Of a stretch of 34,717 nt of DNA, positions 25,627 to 33,530 are shown one piece after another. This DNA is from Deltaproteobacteria bacterium (GTDB lineage Bacteria > Desulfobacterota_C > Deferrisomatia > Deferrisomatales > JACRMM01), in assembly GCA_016218905.1 (NCBI GenBank), contig JACRCS010000014.1, forward strand, positions 1 through 34,717, given 5' to 3'. The notes below the pieces were generated by a model that was not told where the DNA came from, did not search any database, and worked only from the letters and a program-made list of their open reading frames with translations. Every line of letters begins with the position of its first letter. The stretch's first letter is position 1. The translations under genes and the position numbers were made by a program.

Positions 25627-26553
25627 GTGGATTTCGCCTCCGCAGCGATGACGGTCGTGGGCCTGGCCGTCTTCGAGTCCATCACGAGCGTCGACAACGC
25701 GATCATCAACGCCGAGGCGCTCACCACCATGCAGGCTCGGGCGCGGCGGTGGTTCCTGACCTGGGGAATCCTCATCGCAGTGTTCGGAGTCCGGGGCCTA
25801 CTGCCGTGGGGCATCGTCTGGGTCATGGCGCCGGGGCTCGGGCCTTGGCAGGCGCTGACGGCCACGATCACCGGTGATCCTGCGGCGCAGAGGGCCATCG
25901 AGGCGAGCGCGCCCGTGCTGCTCATCGGCGGCGGAGTCTTCTTTCTCTTCCTCTTCTGCCACTGGCTCTTCCTCGAGCCGAAGCAGTTCGGGATCCCCGG
26001 CGAGGAGTTCTTCGCGAACCAAGGCGCCTGGTTCTACGCAGTGGTTTCGGTGACGCTCACGGTCCTCGTCTGGTTCGCCCTCCAACGCGCATCGATGCTC
26101 GGCTTCGGCGCGGTCGTCGGCTCCACGGCGTTCTTCATCACGCACGGGTTCAAGCGGTACGCGGAGGAACAGGAGGAGCGGCTCCTGAGCGGCCGGGCGA
26201 GCATGTCCGACTTCGCGAAGATCGTCTACCTGGAGGTCATCGACGCGACCTTCTCCATCGACGGCGTCGTCGGGGCCTTCGCCTTCACGCTCTCGGTGCC
26301 GCTCATCCTCCTCGGCAACGGCATAGGCGCCCTGGTGGTTCGGGAGCTGACGATCTACAACCTGGAGAGGATCAAGCGGTACGTATATTTAAAGAACGGC
26401 GCGATGTACTCCGTGCTCGTCCTGGGGTTCGTCATGCTGGCGCACGGGTTCGGAGTCCACGTCCCAGAGTGGCTAGCACCGCTCGCTACGCTCCTCATCG
26501 TCGGCTTCTTCTTCTTGAAATCCTGGAGGCACGCGCAGGCGGCCAGCGTCTGA
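25627..26553 (+). CDS. DUF475 / TerC-superfamily integral membrane protein
   Basis: A 308-residue polytopic membrane protein starting at GTG 25627, six bases after GAGGAG. The two acidic membrane motifs of the TerC/LysE-like superfamily are present: ESITSVDNAIINAEAL near residue 17 and LEVIDATFSIDGVVGAFAF near 202. These repeat-related segments probably bind a metal ion; TerC relatives such as MeeF, Alx and YceF/YkoY export manganese. Seven to nine hydrophobic segments are visible. DUF475 itself has no firm substrate, so a metal-export role is inference. It stands alone, with a peptidase fragment in the same frame behind it. Confidence 0.88.
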   Translation: MDFASAAMTVVGLAVFESITSVDNAIINAEALTTMQARARRWFLTWGILIAVFGVRGLLPWGIVWVMAPGLGPWQALTATITGDPAAQRAIEASAPVLLIGGGVFFLFLFCHWLFLEPKQFGIPGEEFFANQGAWFYAVVSVTLTVLVWFALQRASMLGFGAVVGSTAFFITHGFKRYAEEQEERLLSGRASMSDFAKIVYLEVIDATFSIDGVVGAFAFTLSVPLILLGNGIGALVVRELTIYNLERIKRYVYLKNGAMYSVLVLGFVMLAHGFGVHVPEWLAPLATLLIVGFFFLKSWRHAQAASV

Positions 26554-26628
26554 GCCGAGCGCCGGCCCAGGGCCGCCCGGCAGCGCCTGGACTTCGCGCG
26601 CTCGGCGGGGCAAGGGCCGGGCCGAAGG

Positions 26629-26961
26629 TTGGATCCCGGGCTGGAAGCCTTCCTGATCGGCCACGGCGTCGAGATCAGCGCAAAGCCGATCCAGACGGGC
26701 CGCAGCGCCTGGGCTCACGCGATCGACGCCGAGGTGCTCGCGATCATTACCGAGAGCTACAAGGAGGCGAAGAGGCTGCGCGGGGTCCACCGCAAGCAGC
26801 TCGAGGCGCTCGCTCAAGGGCTGCTGGCGCAGGAGACGCTGAACGAGGAGGAGATCCTCGCCGTCACCGGACTCGGGGTCGCGCCCGCCGTCCCAGCTGC
26901 CAAAGCGGAACTCGCCGACATTCTCCCGGCCGGGCGCTCGGGCGCGCAAGCGGAAGGCTAG
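26629..26961 (+). pseudogene. Orphan C-terminal fragment of an FtsH-like M41 peptidase
   Basis: The segment AHAIDAEVLAIITESYKEAK then RGVHRKQLEALAQGLLAQETLNEEEI matches the helical C-terminal end of FtsH proteases (the piece after the zinc site). The AAA domain, HEXXH and membrane part are absent. The only start is TTG 26629; the frame is open back to the DUF475 stop at 26551 and is in phase with that gene. The length, about 110 residues, is far short of the 600 or more of FtsH. It could be a decayed gene or a stand-alone small protein retaining the M41 tail. Confidence 0.6.
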
Positions 26962-26985
26962 CAAGCTGCTTCTTTCAGCAGCCCG

Positions 26986-27945
26986 CTAGAAGAGAGAGAG
27001 CTGTTCTCGCCTCTTCAGCCTGCTCGGAGCGGGACGGATCGGCCCCGCCGAGCAGACCTCTCCGGGCATGTCGAAGTTCTTGCAGGCGCAGACCATCGCG
27101 GTGAGCCCGTACTCCCGAGCGATCCGCTGGAAGCGCTCGTAGCCTCGCTTGCGGAGCGGCAGCGGGAGGAGTTTCGTCCGGCGGAGTTCGCCGCGCAGGG
27201 AGGCGTCCGCTCCGAACGCCCCGAGCACCAGCGGGAGGTGCTTCTCGGGCAGCTCGTCCCGCAGAATCTCGAGGACCTTCGGCCGGAGGTGGAGGTAGCT
27301 GAGCGAGAGCGTCGTGACGCCCGTCCCTACCACCGCGCCGCAGAGCTCCCGGATGGAGCCTTCCCGGTCGGTGACGAAGGGGATGATCGGGTCGACCCGC
27401 ACCTCCGCGCGAATGCCGGCCGCGCGCAGGCCTCGCAGCGTCTCCAGCCGCTCCTCCGGAGCCGCCGCGCCCGGCTCGTAGGCGTCCCGGTACTCCCGAG
27501 AGGCGCAGACGAGGCAGACCGTCCCCGTCACGAGCTGGGGGCCTCGGGCGAAGAGTTCGAGGAAACGCCCGGGAACCGTGCCCTTCGTGAGGAAGGAGAA
27601 GGGGATCCGGCGGTCGAGGAGCACCTCCATGGCGCGGTAGGTGACGCCGAGGATCTCGGGCAGGGGCTGGAAGCAGTCGGAGGCGGTGTTGAGGGCGACG
27701 GAGCCGATCGTCGAGCGCCGCCGGGGGTTGTCGAGCTCGGAGGCGAGCCTCTCCGGCAGGTCCCGGTACACATAGACGTGGCCGGCGGGCGGCGCGTTCG
27801 GGTAGCCTCGGGCGTAGCAGTACACGCAGGAGAAGGCGCAGCCCCGGGTCAGATTGAGACTGTAGCTCCCGGCGAGGCAGCCGAAGCGGGGCCGGCCGAG
27901 GATCGGTCCTCTCTTCGCGATCGCAGTGATTTCAGGTAGTTTCAT
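26986..27945 (-). CDS. Radical SAM protein, SplB-like (spore photoproduct lyase relative)
   Basis: A 319-residue enzyme with the CxxxCxxC cluster motif in TRGCAFSCVYCYARGYPN, near residue 40. Further SplB-like features are YVYRDLPERLASEL, RIPFSFLTKGTV and EVRVDPIIPFVTD. Two further Cys and one downstream (CACKNF then GEVCSAG) near the C-terminus may hold another metal. The family splits SAM to a deoxyadenosyl radical; the SplB branch repairs spore photoproduct, but many relatives in non-spore-formers are uncharacterised. The start at ATG 27945 gives the usual N-terminus although its ribosome site is weak. It is transcribed away from the AlkD-like gene, which could hint at a DNA-repair neighbourhood. 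Confidence 0.87.
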   Translation of the reverse strand: MKLPEITAIAKRGPILGRPRFGCLAGSYSLNLTRGCAFSCVYCYARGYPNAPPAGHVYVYRDLPERLASELDNPRRRSTIGSVALNTASDCFQPLPEILGVTYRAMEVLLDRRIPFSFLTKGTVPGRFLELFARGPQLVTGTVCLVCASREYRDAYEPGAAAPEERLETLRGLRAAGIRAEVRVDPIIPFVTDREGSIRELCGAVVGTGVTTLSLSYLHLRPKVLEILRDELPEKHLPLVLGAFGADASLRGELRRTKLLPLPLRKRGYERFQRIAREYGLTAMVCACKNFDMPGEVCSAGPIRPAPSRLKRREQLSLF

Positions 27946-28060
27946 GAGCGAACCAGGGTACACCGGGCGGGAGGTGCGGACCAGCCTTGAACGGCGCCGG
28001 GGAGCGCCGGCCACTTGCCGTGGTAGACTCTGACCGAGGTGGACTCAGGAAGGAGCCAGC

Positions 28061-28819
28061 ATGAAGTGGGACGTCGGGGCCGCGGTCTCGGAGCTCGACG
28101 GGGGCCTCCGCGCCCTCGCCGACGAGGGCCGGGCCGTCCAGGAGAAGCGGTATCTCAAGAGCGCGCTCGTGCACCTCGGCATCACCGTGCCGGCGCTCCG
28201 AAGGGAGGCACGGCGCTTCGCCGGGGCCCACCCCGAGCTGGGAGTTCCCGAGCTCCGGCGGCTCGTCCGCGCCCTCTGGGAGACGGGCGTTTACGAGCAC
28301 AGGGCCGCTGCGGTCGAGCTCCTGGAGCTCCGGCAACCCCTGCTCGGGCCCGAGGACCTGGAGCTCCTCGAAGCGCTGATCCGCGCCTCCGGGACGTGGG
28401 CCCTGGTCGACAACCTCGCGGCGTCGGTCACGGGCCGGCTCGTCGAGCGGCACCCGTCCCTCCACGCCCGCCTCGACCGCTGGTCGGCGGACGGGGACTT
28501 CTGGGTCCGCCGCTCGGCGCTCCTCGCGCACCTCCTGCCGCTCCGGAGCGGCGGGGGCGATTTCGAGCGCTTCTCCGCCTACGCGGACGCGATGCTCGAC
28601 GAGCGCGAGTTCTTCATCCGGAAGGCGATCGGCTGGGTCCTCCGGGAGACCGGGAAGAAACGGCCGGAGCTCGTGCTCGAGTGGCTCCTCCCGCGGGCCT
28701 CCCGGGCCGCGGGCCTGACAGTCCGGGAAGCGGTCCGCTACCTACCGCCGGCGGCGCAGGCGGCTGTCCTCGCCGCCCGCAAGTCGCCCGCCGAGTCCCG
28801 GCTGGAGGGCGCGCGATGA
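28061..28819 (+). CDS. AlkD-like DNA alkylation repair protein (HEAT repeats)
   Basis: A 252-residue all-helical protein of the AlkC/AlkD glycosylase family. Counterparts of the Bacillus cereus AlkD active-site residues can be matched: Trp113 and Asp117 (TWALVDNLA), the Arg pair in [10 protein letters not shown] near 150, and Trp192 in [12 protein letters not shown]. So it should be able to excise cationic alkylated bases such as 3-methyladenine or 7-methylguanine. An AGGAAGGAG site precedes the ATG. Its stop overlaps the next ATG (ATGA), which couples it to the DUF711 gene for no obvious functional reason. Confidence 0.9.
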   Translation: MKWDVGAAVSELDGGLRALADEGRAVQEKRYLKSALVHLGITVPALRREARRFAGAHPELGVPELRRLVRALWETGVYEHRAAAVELLELRQPLLGPEDLELLEALIRASGTWALVDNLAASVTGRLVERHPSLHARLDRWSADGDFWVRRSALLAHLLPLRSGGGDFERFSAYADAMLDEREFFIRKAIGWVLRETGKKRPELVLEWLLPRASRAAGLTVREAVRYLPPAAQAAVLAARKSPAESRLEGAR

Positions 28820-30180
28820 ACTTCACGAGCGAAGAGATCCTCGAGACCATCGGCATGATCGCCGAGGACCGCCTCGACATTCGGACGGTGACGCTCGGGA
28901 TCTCCCTCTGGGACTGCTCGGATCCGAACCCCGCCGCCTGCGCCCGGAAGATCCGGGAGAAGGTGCGCGCCCGGGCCGAGCGGCTCTCGGCCACGGCCGA
29001 CGCGCTCGAGTCGACCTACGGGATCCCCATCGTCAACACGCGGATCAGCCTCACGCCCTTGGCGCTCGTCCTGCCGAGCCGCGACAAGGCCGCCTTCCTG
29101 GAGGTCGCCGCGGCTGTCGACCAGGCGGCGGCCGAGGTGGGCGTCAACTTCGTCGGCGGGTTCTCGGCCCTCGTCCACAAGGGCGCGACCGACGTCGACC
29201 GGGCGCTCCTCGCCGCCATGCCCGAGGCGCTCTCGGGGACGGAGCGGCTCTGTGGGAGCGTCTCGCTCGCCTCCACGAAGACCGGCATCAACGTGGACGC
29301 CTGCCTGGAGCTCGCGGGGGTCCTCCTGGAGACGGCCGCCCGAACCGCGGGCCGCGATGGGATCGGGTGCGCCAAGCTCGTCCTCTTTTCGAACCCGGTG
29401 GAGGACAATCCGTTCATGGCCGGCGCGTTCTTCGGGCCGGGGGAGCCCGAGACCGCCGTGCTCGTGGGAGTGAGCGGCCCCGGCGCCGTTCGCCGGGCGC
29501 TCGCGGCCCTCGGCCCCGAGGCCGACCTCGGGCAGGTCGCGGAGACCGTCAAGAAGACCGCCTTCAAGGTCACCCGCATGGGGGAGCTCATCGGCCGGGA
29601 GATGGCCCGGCGCCTGGGCGTGGAGCTCGGGATCCTCGACCTTTCGCTCGCCCCCACCCCGGCCGAGGGCGACAGCGTGGCCGAGATCCTGGAGACCATG
29701 GGCCTCGCCCGGGCGGGGGCGCCGGGCTCGACGGCCGCGCTCATGCTCCTCAACGACGCCGTCAAGAAGGGCGGGGCGTTCGCCTCGTCCTCCGTCGGGG
29801 GCCTCTCCGGCGCCTTCATCCCCGTGAGCGAGGACGCGGCCATGATCCGCGCCGTCGCCGAGGGCTGCCTTACGCTCGAGAAGCTGGAGGCCCTGACGAG
29901 CGTCTGCTCGGTGGGGCTCGACATGATCGCGCTCCCGGGCGACACACCCGTCGAGACCCTCGCGGCCGTCATCGCCGACGAGATGGCGATCGGCGTCGCG
30001 AACCAGAAGACCACCGCCGTCCGGCTCATTCCGGCGCCGGGCAAGCGGCCTGGAGACCGCGTACGCTTCGGAGGCCTCCTGGGAGAGGCCCCGGTGATGG
30101 CGGTGAACCAGACCGGCTGCGCCCCGTTCATCCGCCGGGGGGGGCGGATACCGGCTCCCCTCCACTCGCTGCGCAACTGA
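28816..30180 (+). CDS. DUF711 / UPF0210 (PFL-like) family protein
   Basis: A 454-residue protein, normal length for UPF0210. It begins [26 protein letters not shown] and contains [55 protein letters not shown] and [17 protein letters not shown], all typical. The fold has been likened to pyruvate formate-lyase-type barrels but no activity is established; in several genomes it sits beside an ACT-domain protein (UPF0237), absent here. It overlaps the AlkD-like gene by four bases and is seven bases from the cupin gene, so it is in a tight operon. Confidence 0.92.
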   Translation: MNFTSEEILETIGMIAEDRLDIRTVTLGISLWDCSDPNPAACARKIREKVRARAERLSATADALESTYGIPIVNTRISLTPLALVLPSRDKAAFLEVAAAVDQAAAEVGVNFVGGFSALVHKGATDVDRALLAAMPEALSGTERLCGSVSLASTKTGINVDACLELAGVLLETAARTAGRDGIGCAKLVLFSNPVEDNPFMAGAFFGPGEPETAVLVGVSGPGAVRRALAALGPEADLGQVAETVKKTAFKVTRMGELIGREMARRLGVELGILDLSLAPTPAEGDSVAEILETMGLARAGAPGSTAALMLLNDAVKKGGAFASSSVGGLSGAFIPVSEDAAMIRAVAEGCLTLEKLEALTSVCSVGLDMIALPGDTPVETLAAVIADEMAIGVANQKTTAVRLIPAPGKRPGDRVRFGGLLGEAPVMAVNQTGCAPFIRRGGRIPAPLHSLRN

Positions 30181-30187
30181 GGAGAGG

Positions 30188-30712
30188 ATGAAGATTCTCG
30201 ACCGAGAAATGCTCGACCGGCTCGCCTCGCGGGCAGCCTCTTCGCCAAGGGGGCGGGCGAACGAGAACGTCCACGAGGACCTCGAGGATCCGATCCAGCG
30301 CTTCGCCAATGCGCTCGAGCCCGGAACGTACGTGCGCCCGCACCGGCACGCCGATCCGCCGCGGTGGGAGCTCTTCCTCGCACTGCGGGGCGGGGCAGCG
30401 GTCCTCGTCTTCAACGAGGAGGGGTGCGTGCTGGAGCGGGTGGAGATTTCGGCAGAGGCGGACACGTGGGGTGTCGAGGTGCCGGGAGGCAAGTGGCACA
30501 CGCTGGCCGCGCTGGAGCCCGGGACCGTGCTCTTCGAGCTGAAACCGGGCCCCTACCGCCCCGCCTCGGACAAGGAGTTCGCGCCCTGGGCGCCCGCCGA
30601 GGGCGAGCCCGCGTGTGGCGCATACGAGGGCTGGTTTCGCGCGGCCCAGCCGGGGGACGGGCCGGAGGACGCCCAGTGCCCCCGGGACGCGGAGAGTGCC
30701 CCGTGTCCGTGA
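30188..30712 (+). CDS. WbuC-like cupin metalloprotein
   Basis: A 174-residue cupin. The metal-binding block is TYVRPHRHADPPRWELFLALRG, with two His and a Glu positioned as in WbuC, and a second His in VPGGKWHTLAAL. WbuC relatives are found near O-antigen genes or alone and have no settled reaction. The N-terminal helix (ILDREMLDRLASRA) and the segment RANENVHEDLEDPIQRF are characteristic. The C-terminal 45 residues are Pro/Gly/Ala-rich and not part of the fold. The gene starts seven bases after the DUF711 stop and overlaps the YbaK gene. Confidence 0.87.
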   Translation: MKILDREMLDRLASRAASSPRGRANENVHEDLEDPIQRFANALEPGTYVRPHRHADPPRWELFLALRGGAAVLVFNEEGCVLERVEISAEADTWGVEVPGGKWHTLAALEPGTVLFELKPGPYRPASDKEFAPWAPAEGEPACGAYEGWFRAAQPGDGPEDAQCPRDAESAPCP

Positions 30713-31173
30713 CGAGCGCCCAGCGCTTCCTCAAGGAGCGGGGAATCCGCTACGAAGCGCGGGAGTACGACCACAAGATCAAAGGGGCCGAGTTCGCGGC
30801 GGAGGCCCTCGGGTGGGGCCTCGACGCGATGATCAAGACGCTGGTCGTGGCGCTCTCCGACGGGAGCTTCTGCCTCTGCCTCATGCCGGGCCACCAGGAG
30901 CTCTCCCTCAAGGCCCTGGCCCGGGAGGCCGGAGCGAAGTCGGCCCGGATGGCCGCCCCCGAAGAGGCGGAGAAGCTCACGGGTTACCGGGTGGGCGGAA
31001 TCAGCCCCTTCGGAACGCGAAGGCCGCTCCCGGCCTGGATGGAAGAGAGTCTGCTCCGGTGCGATACGGTGGGCATCAACGGGGGCCGGCGAGGGCTCAT
31101 CGTCTTTCTTCCGCCCGGCCAAGTGCAGGAAGTCCTGGGCGCCCGGGCCGCGCGACTCGCGACGGGGGATTGA
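30703..31173 (+). CDS. ybaK: YbaK/EbsC-family aminoacyl-tRNA deacylase
   Basis: A 156-residue editing-domain protein. These remove wrongly attached amino acids, in E. coli Cys from tRNA-Pro. The conserved Lys is in GLDAMIKTLVV, and GGISPFGTRRPLPAWMEE and CDTVGINGGRRGL are family signatures. The GTG at 30703 lies six bases after GGAGAG and overlaps the cupin gene by ten bases; a second GTG at 30709, overlapping the stop as GTGA, is equally plausible. As the last gene of the AlkD-DUF711-cupin-YbaK run it converges on the lipoprotein gene, 28 bases away. Confidence 0.9.
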   Translation: MSVTSAQRFLKERGIRYEAREYDHKIKGAEFAAEALGWGLDAMIKTLVVALSDGSFCLCLMPGHQELSLKALAREAGAKSARMAAPEEAEKLTGYRVGGISPFGTRRPLPAWMEESLLRCDTVGINGGRRGLIVFLPPGQVQEVLGARAARLATGD

Positions 31174-31201
31174 AGCGTCGAAAGACCCGGGCCCCGGGAA
31201 G

Positions 31202-31795
31202 CTACTTCTTCGGCTGCTCTGCCGCTCCGGTGGGCTGGGGCCGTTCCTGGGGGATCATGCTGAGCGCCCGCAAGGCTCCCTGCAGGCTCTCCCGCTCTCG
31301 AGCCGGGAGCGTGGCGAAGGAACCCACGAGCTCGTTCGTCTCCCGCCGAATGATCCGGACGTTGGCGTTGATGAAGCTCACCCTCCCTTGCTCTAGGAGG
31401 GGGTGGCAGTGGGTGATGACCACGTAATCCGCCTGGGTCCCCATGTCGAGGAAGCGCTGCGAGACCTCCACGTCCTGCTTCGCCGAGTGGCTCGACGCGC
31501 GGGGCTGACCTGCCTCGGGGACTCCCGCCGGGCCGCTCTCGGCCGCCGTCTCCATCTGGGTCTTGGTCTTGGCCGTGATCTCCTTGCGCTGGGGCCGCGC
31601 GAGCACCTTCACCCCGTTGCCGAGGAGGGCGGCCTCGATGACTCCGGCGTATAGATACTGCTCGGAGGTCTCGAAGAGAGGAAAGACCACGAAGGAAGGC
31701 GCCTCCGGGACGTGCCGAACGCCCACGTACTCGTACCTGACCTCGGCACAGCCCGCGAGAACCGATACCAGGAGCGCCACGACCGCACGTTTCAT
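31202..31795 (-). CDS. Lipoprotein of unknown function
   Basis: A 197-residue protein with a type II signal peptide: MKRAVVALLVSVLAGC, lipobox LAGC, lipid attachment at Cys16. The mature part has beta-alpha segments (FVVFPLFETSEQYLYAGVIEAAL, ADYVVITHCHPLLEQG, SFINANVRIIRRETNELVG) like the nucleotide-free domain found in outer-membrane lipoproteins of the LpoB/CsgG-like class, where a promoter-proximal helix and an FINANVRIIR-type strand occur. That link is tentative. A polar linker (residues 75-105) interrupts the fold. AAAGGGG precedes the ATG. Confidence 0.72.
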   Translation of the reverse strand: MKRAVVALLVSVLAGCAEVRYEYVGVRHVPEAPSFVVFPLFETSEQYLYAGVIEAALLGNGVKVLARPQRKEITAKTKTQMETAAESGPAGVPEAGQPRASSHSAKQDVEVSQRFLDMGTQADYVVITHCHPLLEQGRVSFINANVRIIRRETNELVGSFATLPARERESLQGALRALSMIPQERPQPTGAAEQPKK

Positions 31796-31873
31796 GAGTC
31801 CCCTTTCCGGCCGGCAAGCCCAGACGAGAAAGAGGCTCCCAAAATCCCGGTCTGCGAAGGCCTACTGGGAAGA

Positions 31874-32386
31874 CTAAGCACTCGGATTCGAAACGCAACT
31901 ACGCTCCCCGCGCCTCCGCTGCACAGTGCCGGAGCGCCGCTGCCACCGGCCGAGCAGCCGGCGCAGGTCCTCGAGGCCGAAGGGCTTGGCGAGGTAGTCG
32001 TCCATGCCGGCCTGGAGGAACTTCTCGCGGTCGCCGGCCATGGCGTGCCCGGTCACCGCGACGACGGGAACTCGCGGCGAGCATCGGGGCACGTCTCCTC
32101 GCCGGATCTCCCGGGTGGCGGTGATGCCATCGAGAACGGGCATGGAGACGTTCATCAGGACGAGGTCGAAGTCCTCCCGCGAGAGGGCGCTCAACGCCTC
32201 CCTGCCGTTCGAGACGACGGTCACCTCATGACCGAGCCGCCTGACCAGCTCGCTCTCGACCATCCGATTGATGTCGTTGTCCTCGGCCAGGAGCACCCGG
32301 AGTCGACGGACGGGGAACCCGCAAGCGTCGCCTGCTTCGCCGTAAGCTGTGAGAGATTCCTGGAGCTTCTCTTGCGGCTCCCCCAT
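31874..32386 (-). CDS. Stand-alone receiver protein lacking the phospho-acceptor Asp
   Basis: A 170-residue protein: a 30-residue leader, one response-regulator receiver domain (RVLLAEDNDINRMV to KPFGLEDLRRLLGRW), and a short basic tail with no output domain. The acidic pair AEDN, the Thr (AVTGHA) and the Lys (LAKPF) are present. The phospho-acceptor site LVLMDVxMPVxDG reads LVLMNVSMPVLDG: the Asp is Asn79 (codon AAC, complement of 32150-32152). It therefore should not be phosphorylated in the usual way. Sequence style matches receivers at the end of hybrid kinases, so it may be a detached domain. A GGAGGGGG site supports the ATG at 32386. Confidence 0.85.
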   Translation of the reverse strand: MGEPQEKLQESLTAYGEAGDACGFPVRRLRVLLAEDNDINRMVESELVRRLGHEVTVVSNGREALSALSREDFDLVLMNVSMPVLDGITATREIRRGDVPRCSPRVPVVAVTGHAMAGDREKFLQAGMDDYLAKPFGLEDLRRLLGRWQRRSGTVQRRRGERSCVSNPSA

Positions 32387-32490
32387 CACTTCCCCCTCCC
32401 CCGACCCGGGGCGACCTCGAGATTCTCCCTCTCCGACAGGCAGAAGTGCATGTCGTCGCAGACGAATCTATCAGAGGGGGCGCGGCGCCA

Positions 32491-32685
32491 CTATCCCCCG
32501 CGCGGGGGATTTACGGGCTCGTCGTGCACAATGAGCTCTGCCATTTCGATCCGGCTCAGGCCGCGGGCGAAGTCGACCGCGTCCTCCTTGCGCCGGAAGT
32601 GGCGAATGGGTTCGAACTCCCCCTCGGCTTTCACGTCCCAGCCTCCGTCTTGGGCGTTGGGAACCACGTGATGGGCTCTGGCCAT
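32491..32685 (-). CDS. DUF2188-family small protein
   Basis: A 64-residue protein starting at an ATG after AGGAGG. The pattern HHVVPNAQDGGWDVKAEGE, a middle charged helix (RKEDAVDFARGLSRI) and AELIVHD is that of DUF2188, a small beta-alpha domain with no known function. The final codons (NPPRGG) and stop are formed by the palindrome at 32493-32510. Confidence 0.78.
   Translation of the reverse strand: MARAHHVVPNAQDGGWDVKAEGEFEPIRHFRRKEDAVDFARGLSRIEMAELIVHDEPVNPPRGG
32493..32510. repeat. Palindromic repeat shared with 18932-18949
   Basis: ATCCCCCGCGCGGGGGAT is fully palindromic and differs from the 18-mer at 18932 by one base (A to G in the loop). Here it overlaps the 3' end of the DUF2188 gene. 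No T-tract follows on the minus strand, so it is a weak terminator at best. Confidence 0.5.
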
Positions 32686-32761
32686 GTGAACTCCTCCTTT
32701 CCGGTCTTCTTAGCCGTTGAGGGAAAGATAATCACCAGCCGGCGGCGCTCACGCCGGGAGG

Positions 32762-33193
32762 AAGGTGAAGGAGACGGCTGCGCTCTCCAAGGAGTGGAGC
32801 TTCTTCCGCGTCTCCGAGAGCCTGCCCCGTGGTCGCGGACGTGCAGGACGCCCTGGTGCCGTTCGAGGTCAAGTACCGCCTTCAGCACACGGGTCCCCGT
32901 GACTTGAAGGGTCTTGCGGCCTTCTGCGCCGCCAAACGGGTTCCGAGGGGTACGTGGTCACGCGGGAGATGACGGACTTCGGTGTCCTCACGCTGCCCCA
33001 GTCGGGGGAGAAGACGACCGCTCTTCTGAAGGTCCCGGCGCCGCTCGCCTGCTATTGGCTGGGCCAGTCGGAGCATTCTGCGACGCGTCGGCCCGAAGAG
33101 GAGGAGTAGGCCTCGATCGAGGCGCATCGAGTGGAGTACGACCTCGTCGGGAAGCCCTTCTGCGAAGAGCTCGCGAGGATGGAATCGGCCTGA
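32762..33193 (+). pseudogene. Broken C-terminal part of a DUF4143-type AAA+ ATPase
   Basis: Translation in shifting frames gives a recognisable C-terminal domain of the ATP-binding/DUF4143 family: VVADVQDALVPFEVKYRLQH then DLKGLAAFCAAKR from frame starting 32829, then a shift near 32944 and GYVVTREMTDFGVLTLPQSG with KVPAPLACYWLG. The part before 32829 (ETAALSKEWSFFRVSES) is in yet another frame. A TAG at 33107 is followed by an in-phase tail to TGA 33191. The ATPase core is absent. The gene is dead by at least two frame shifts and truncation, and lies beside an integration junction. Confidence 0.72.
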
Positions 33194-33271
33194 CTCGTGG
33201 GCGACACCGACGTTTCGGCATCTTAACACCCGATCGGTGAGCGCAATTTGTCAGGAATTGGACAAGGGAAA

Positions 33272-33302
33272 GGGCTTGCCGGTTTGGATACCGCGCAAGC
33301 CC
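33272..33302 (-). terminator. Terminator of the former tRNA-Phe gene
   Basis: Read on the minus strand, GGGCTTGC (33302-33295), a 15-base loop, GCAAGCCC (33279-33272), then TTTCCCTT. It lies ten bases after the 3' end of the tRNA-Phe fragment, where the terminator of that tRNA gene would be. The T-tract is short. Confidence 0.62.
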
Positions 33303-33312
33303 TGATTTCAAA

Positions 33313-33356
33313 GGTGCCCAGGGACGGAATCGAACCGCCGACACGAGGATTTTCAG
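33313..33356 (-). other. 3' half of tRNA-Phe(GAA): displaced attachment-site fragment
   Basis: On the minus strand the sequence runs from the anticodon loop CTGAAAA (anticodon GAA at 33354-33352) through stem TCCTC, the variable region, T-arm GGCGG-TTCGATT-CCGTC (five pairs, one G-U) and the acceptor strand CCTGGGC-A-CC. The 5' half is missing: the bases before CTGAAAA do not pair with TCCTC and belong to an hsdR remnant. This is how the distal attachment site of an element integrated in tRNA-Phe looks. It cannot make a functional tRNA. Confidence 0.85.
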
Positions 33357-33473
33357 TATTCGCCGCTGGCCCAGTTCCTTCGCACCTTGTCGTGCATCTT
33401 GACGGCCGTGGCCTCGTCGATGGAGACCAGCATCGCCTTGCCGCTGGTCTTCGGTGTAGGGGTGAGGAGTCAT
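33353..33473 (-). pseudogene. hsdR: hsdR deletion remnant (type I restriction subunit)
   Basis: The ATG at 33473 starts MTPHPYTEDQ, the usual opening of HsdR. After about ten codons the frame is lost; a different frame then gives TSGKAMLVSIDEATAVKMHD followed by KVRRNWASGEY, a segment from the middle of HsdR (motor-domain region). The junction is in GAAGACCAGCGGCAAGG. The second piece runs into the tRNA-Phe fragment, where TGA ends it. Nearly all of the nuclease and helicase is gone, so the R subunit is not made from this copy. Its position directly behind fic matches hsdS-fic-hsdR gene order. Confidence 0.78.
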
Positions 33474-33530
33474 GGGCGTCTAGGCCTTCTCGCTAGTACG
33501 CAGTTTATTGCGTAGTTTACGAGTTCGTAC

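Noticed and set aside
33353..33473. Possibility that the fragment beside the tRNA is an integrase
   Set aside because: The residues SGKAMLVSIDEATAVKM fit HsdR, and MTPHPYTED is an HsdR start directly behind fic; no integrase motif is seen.
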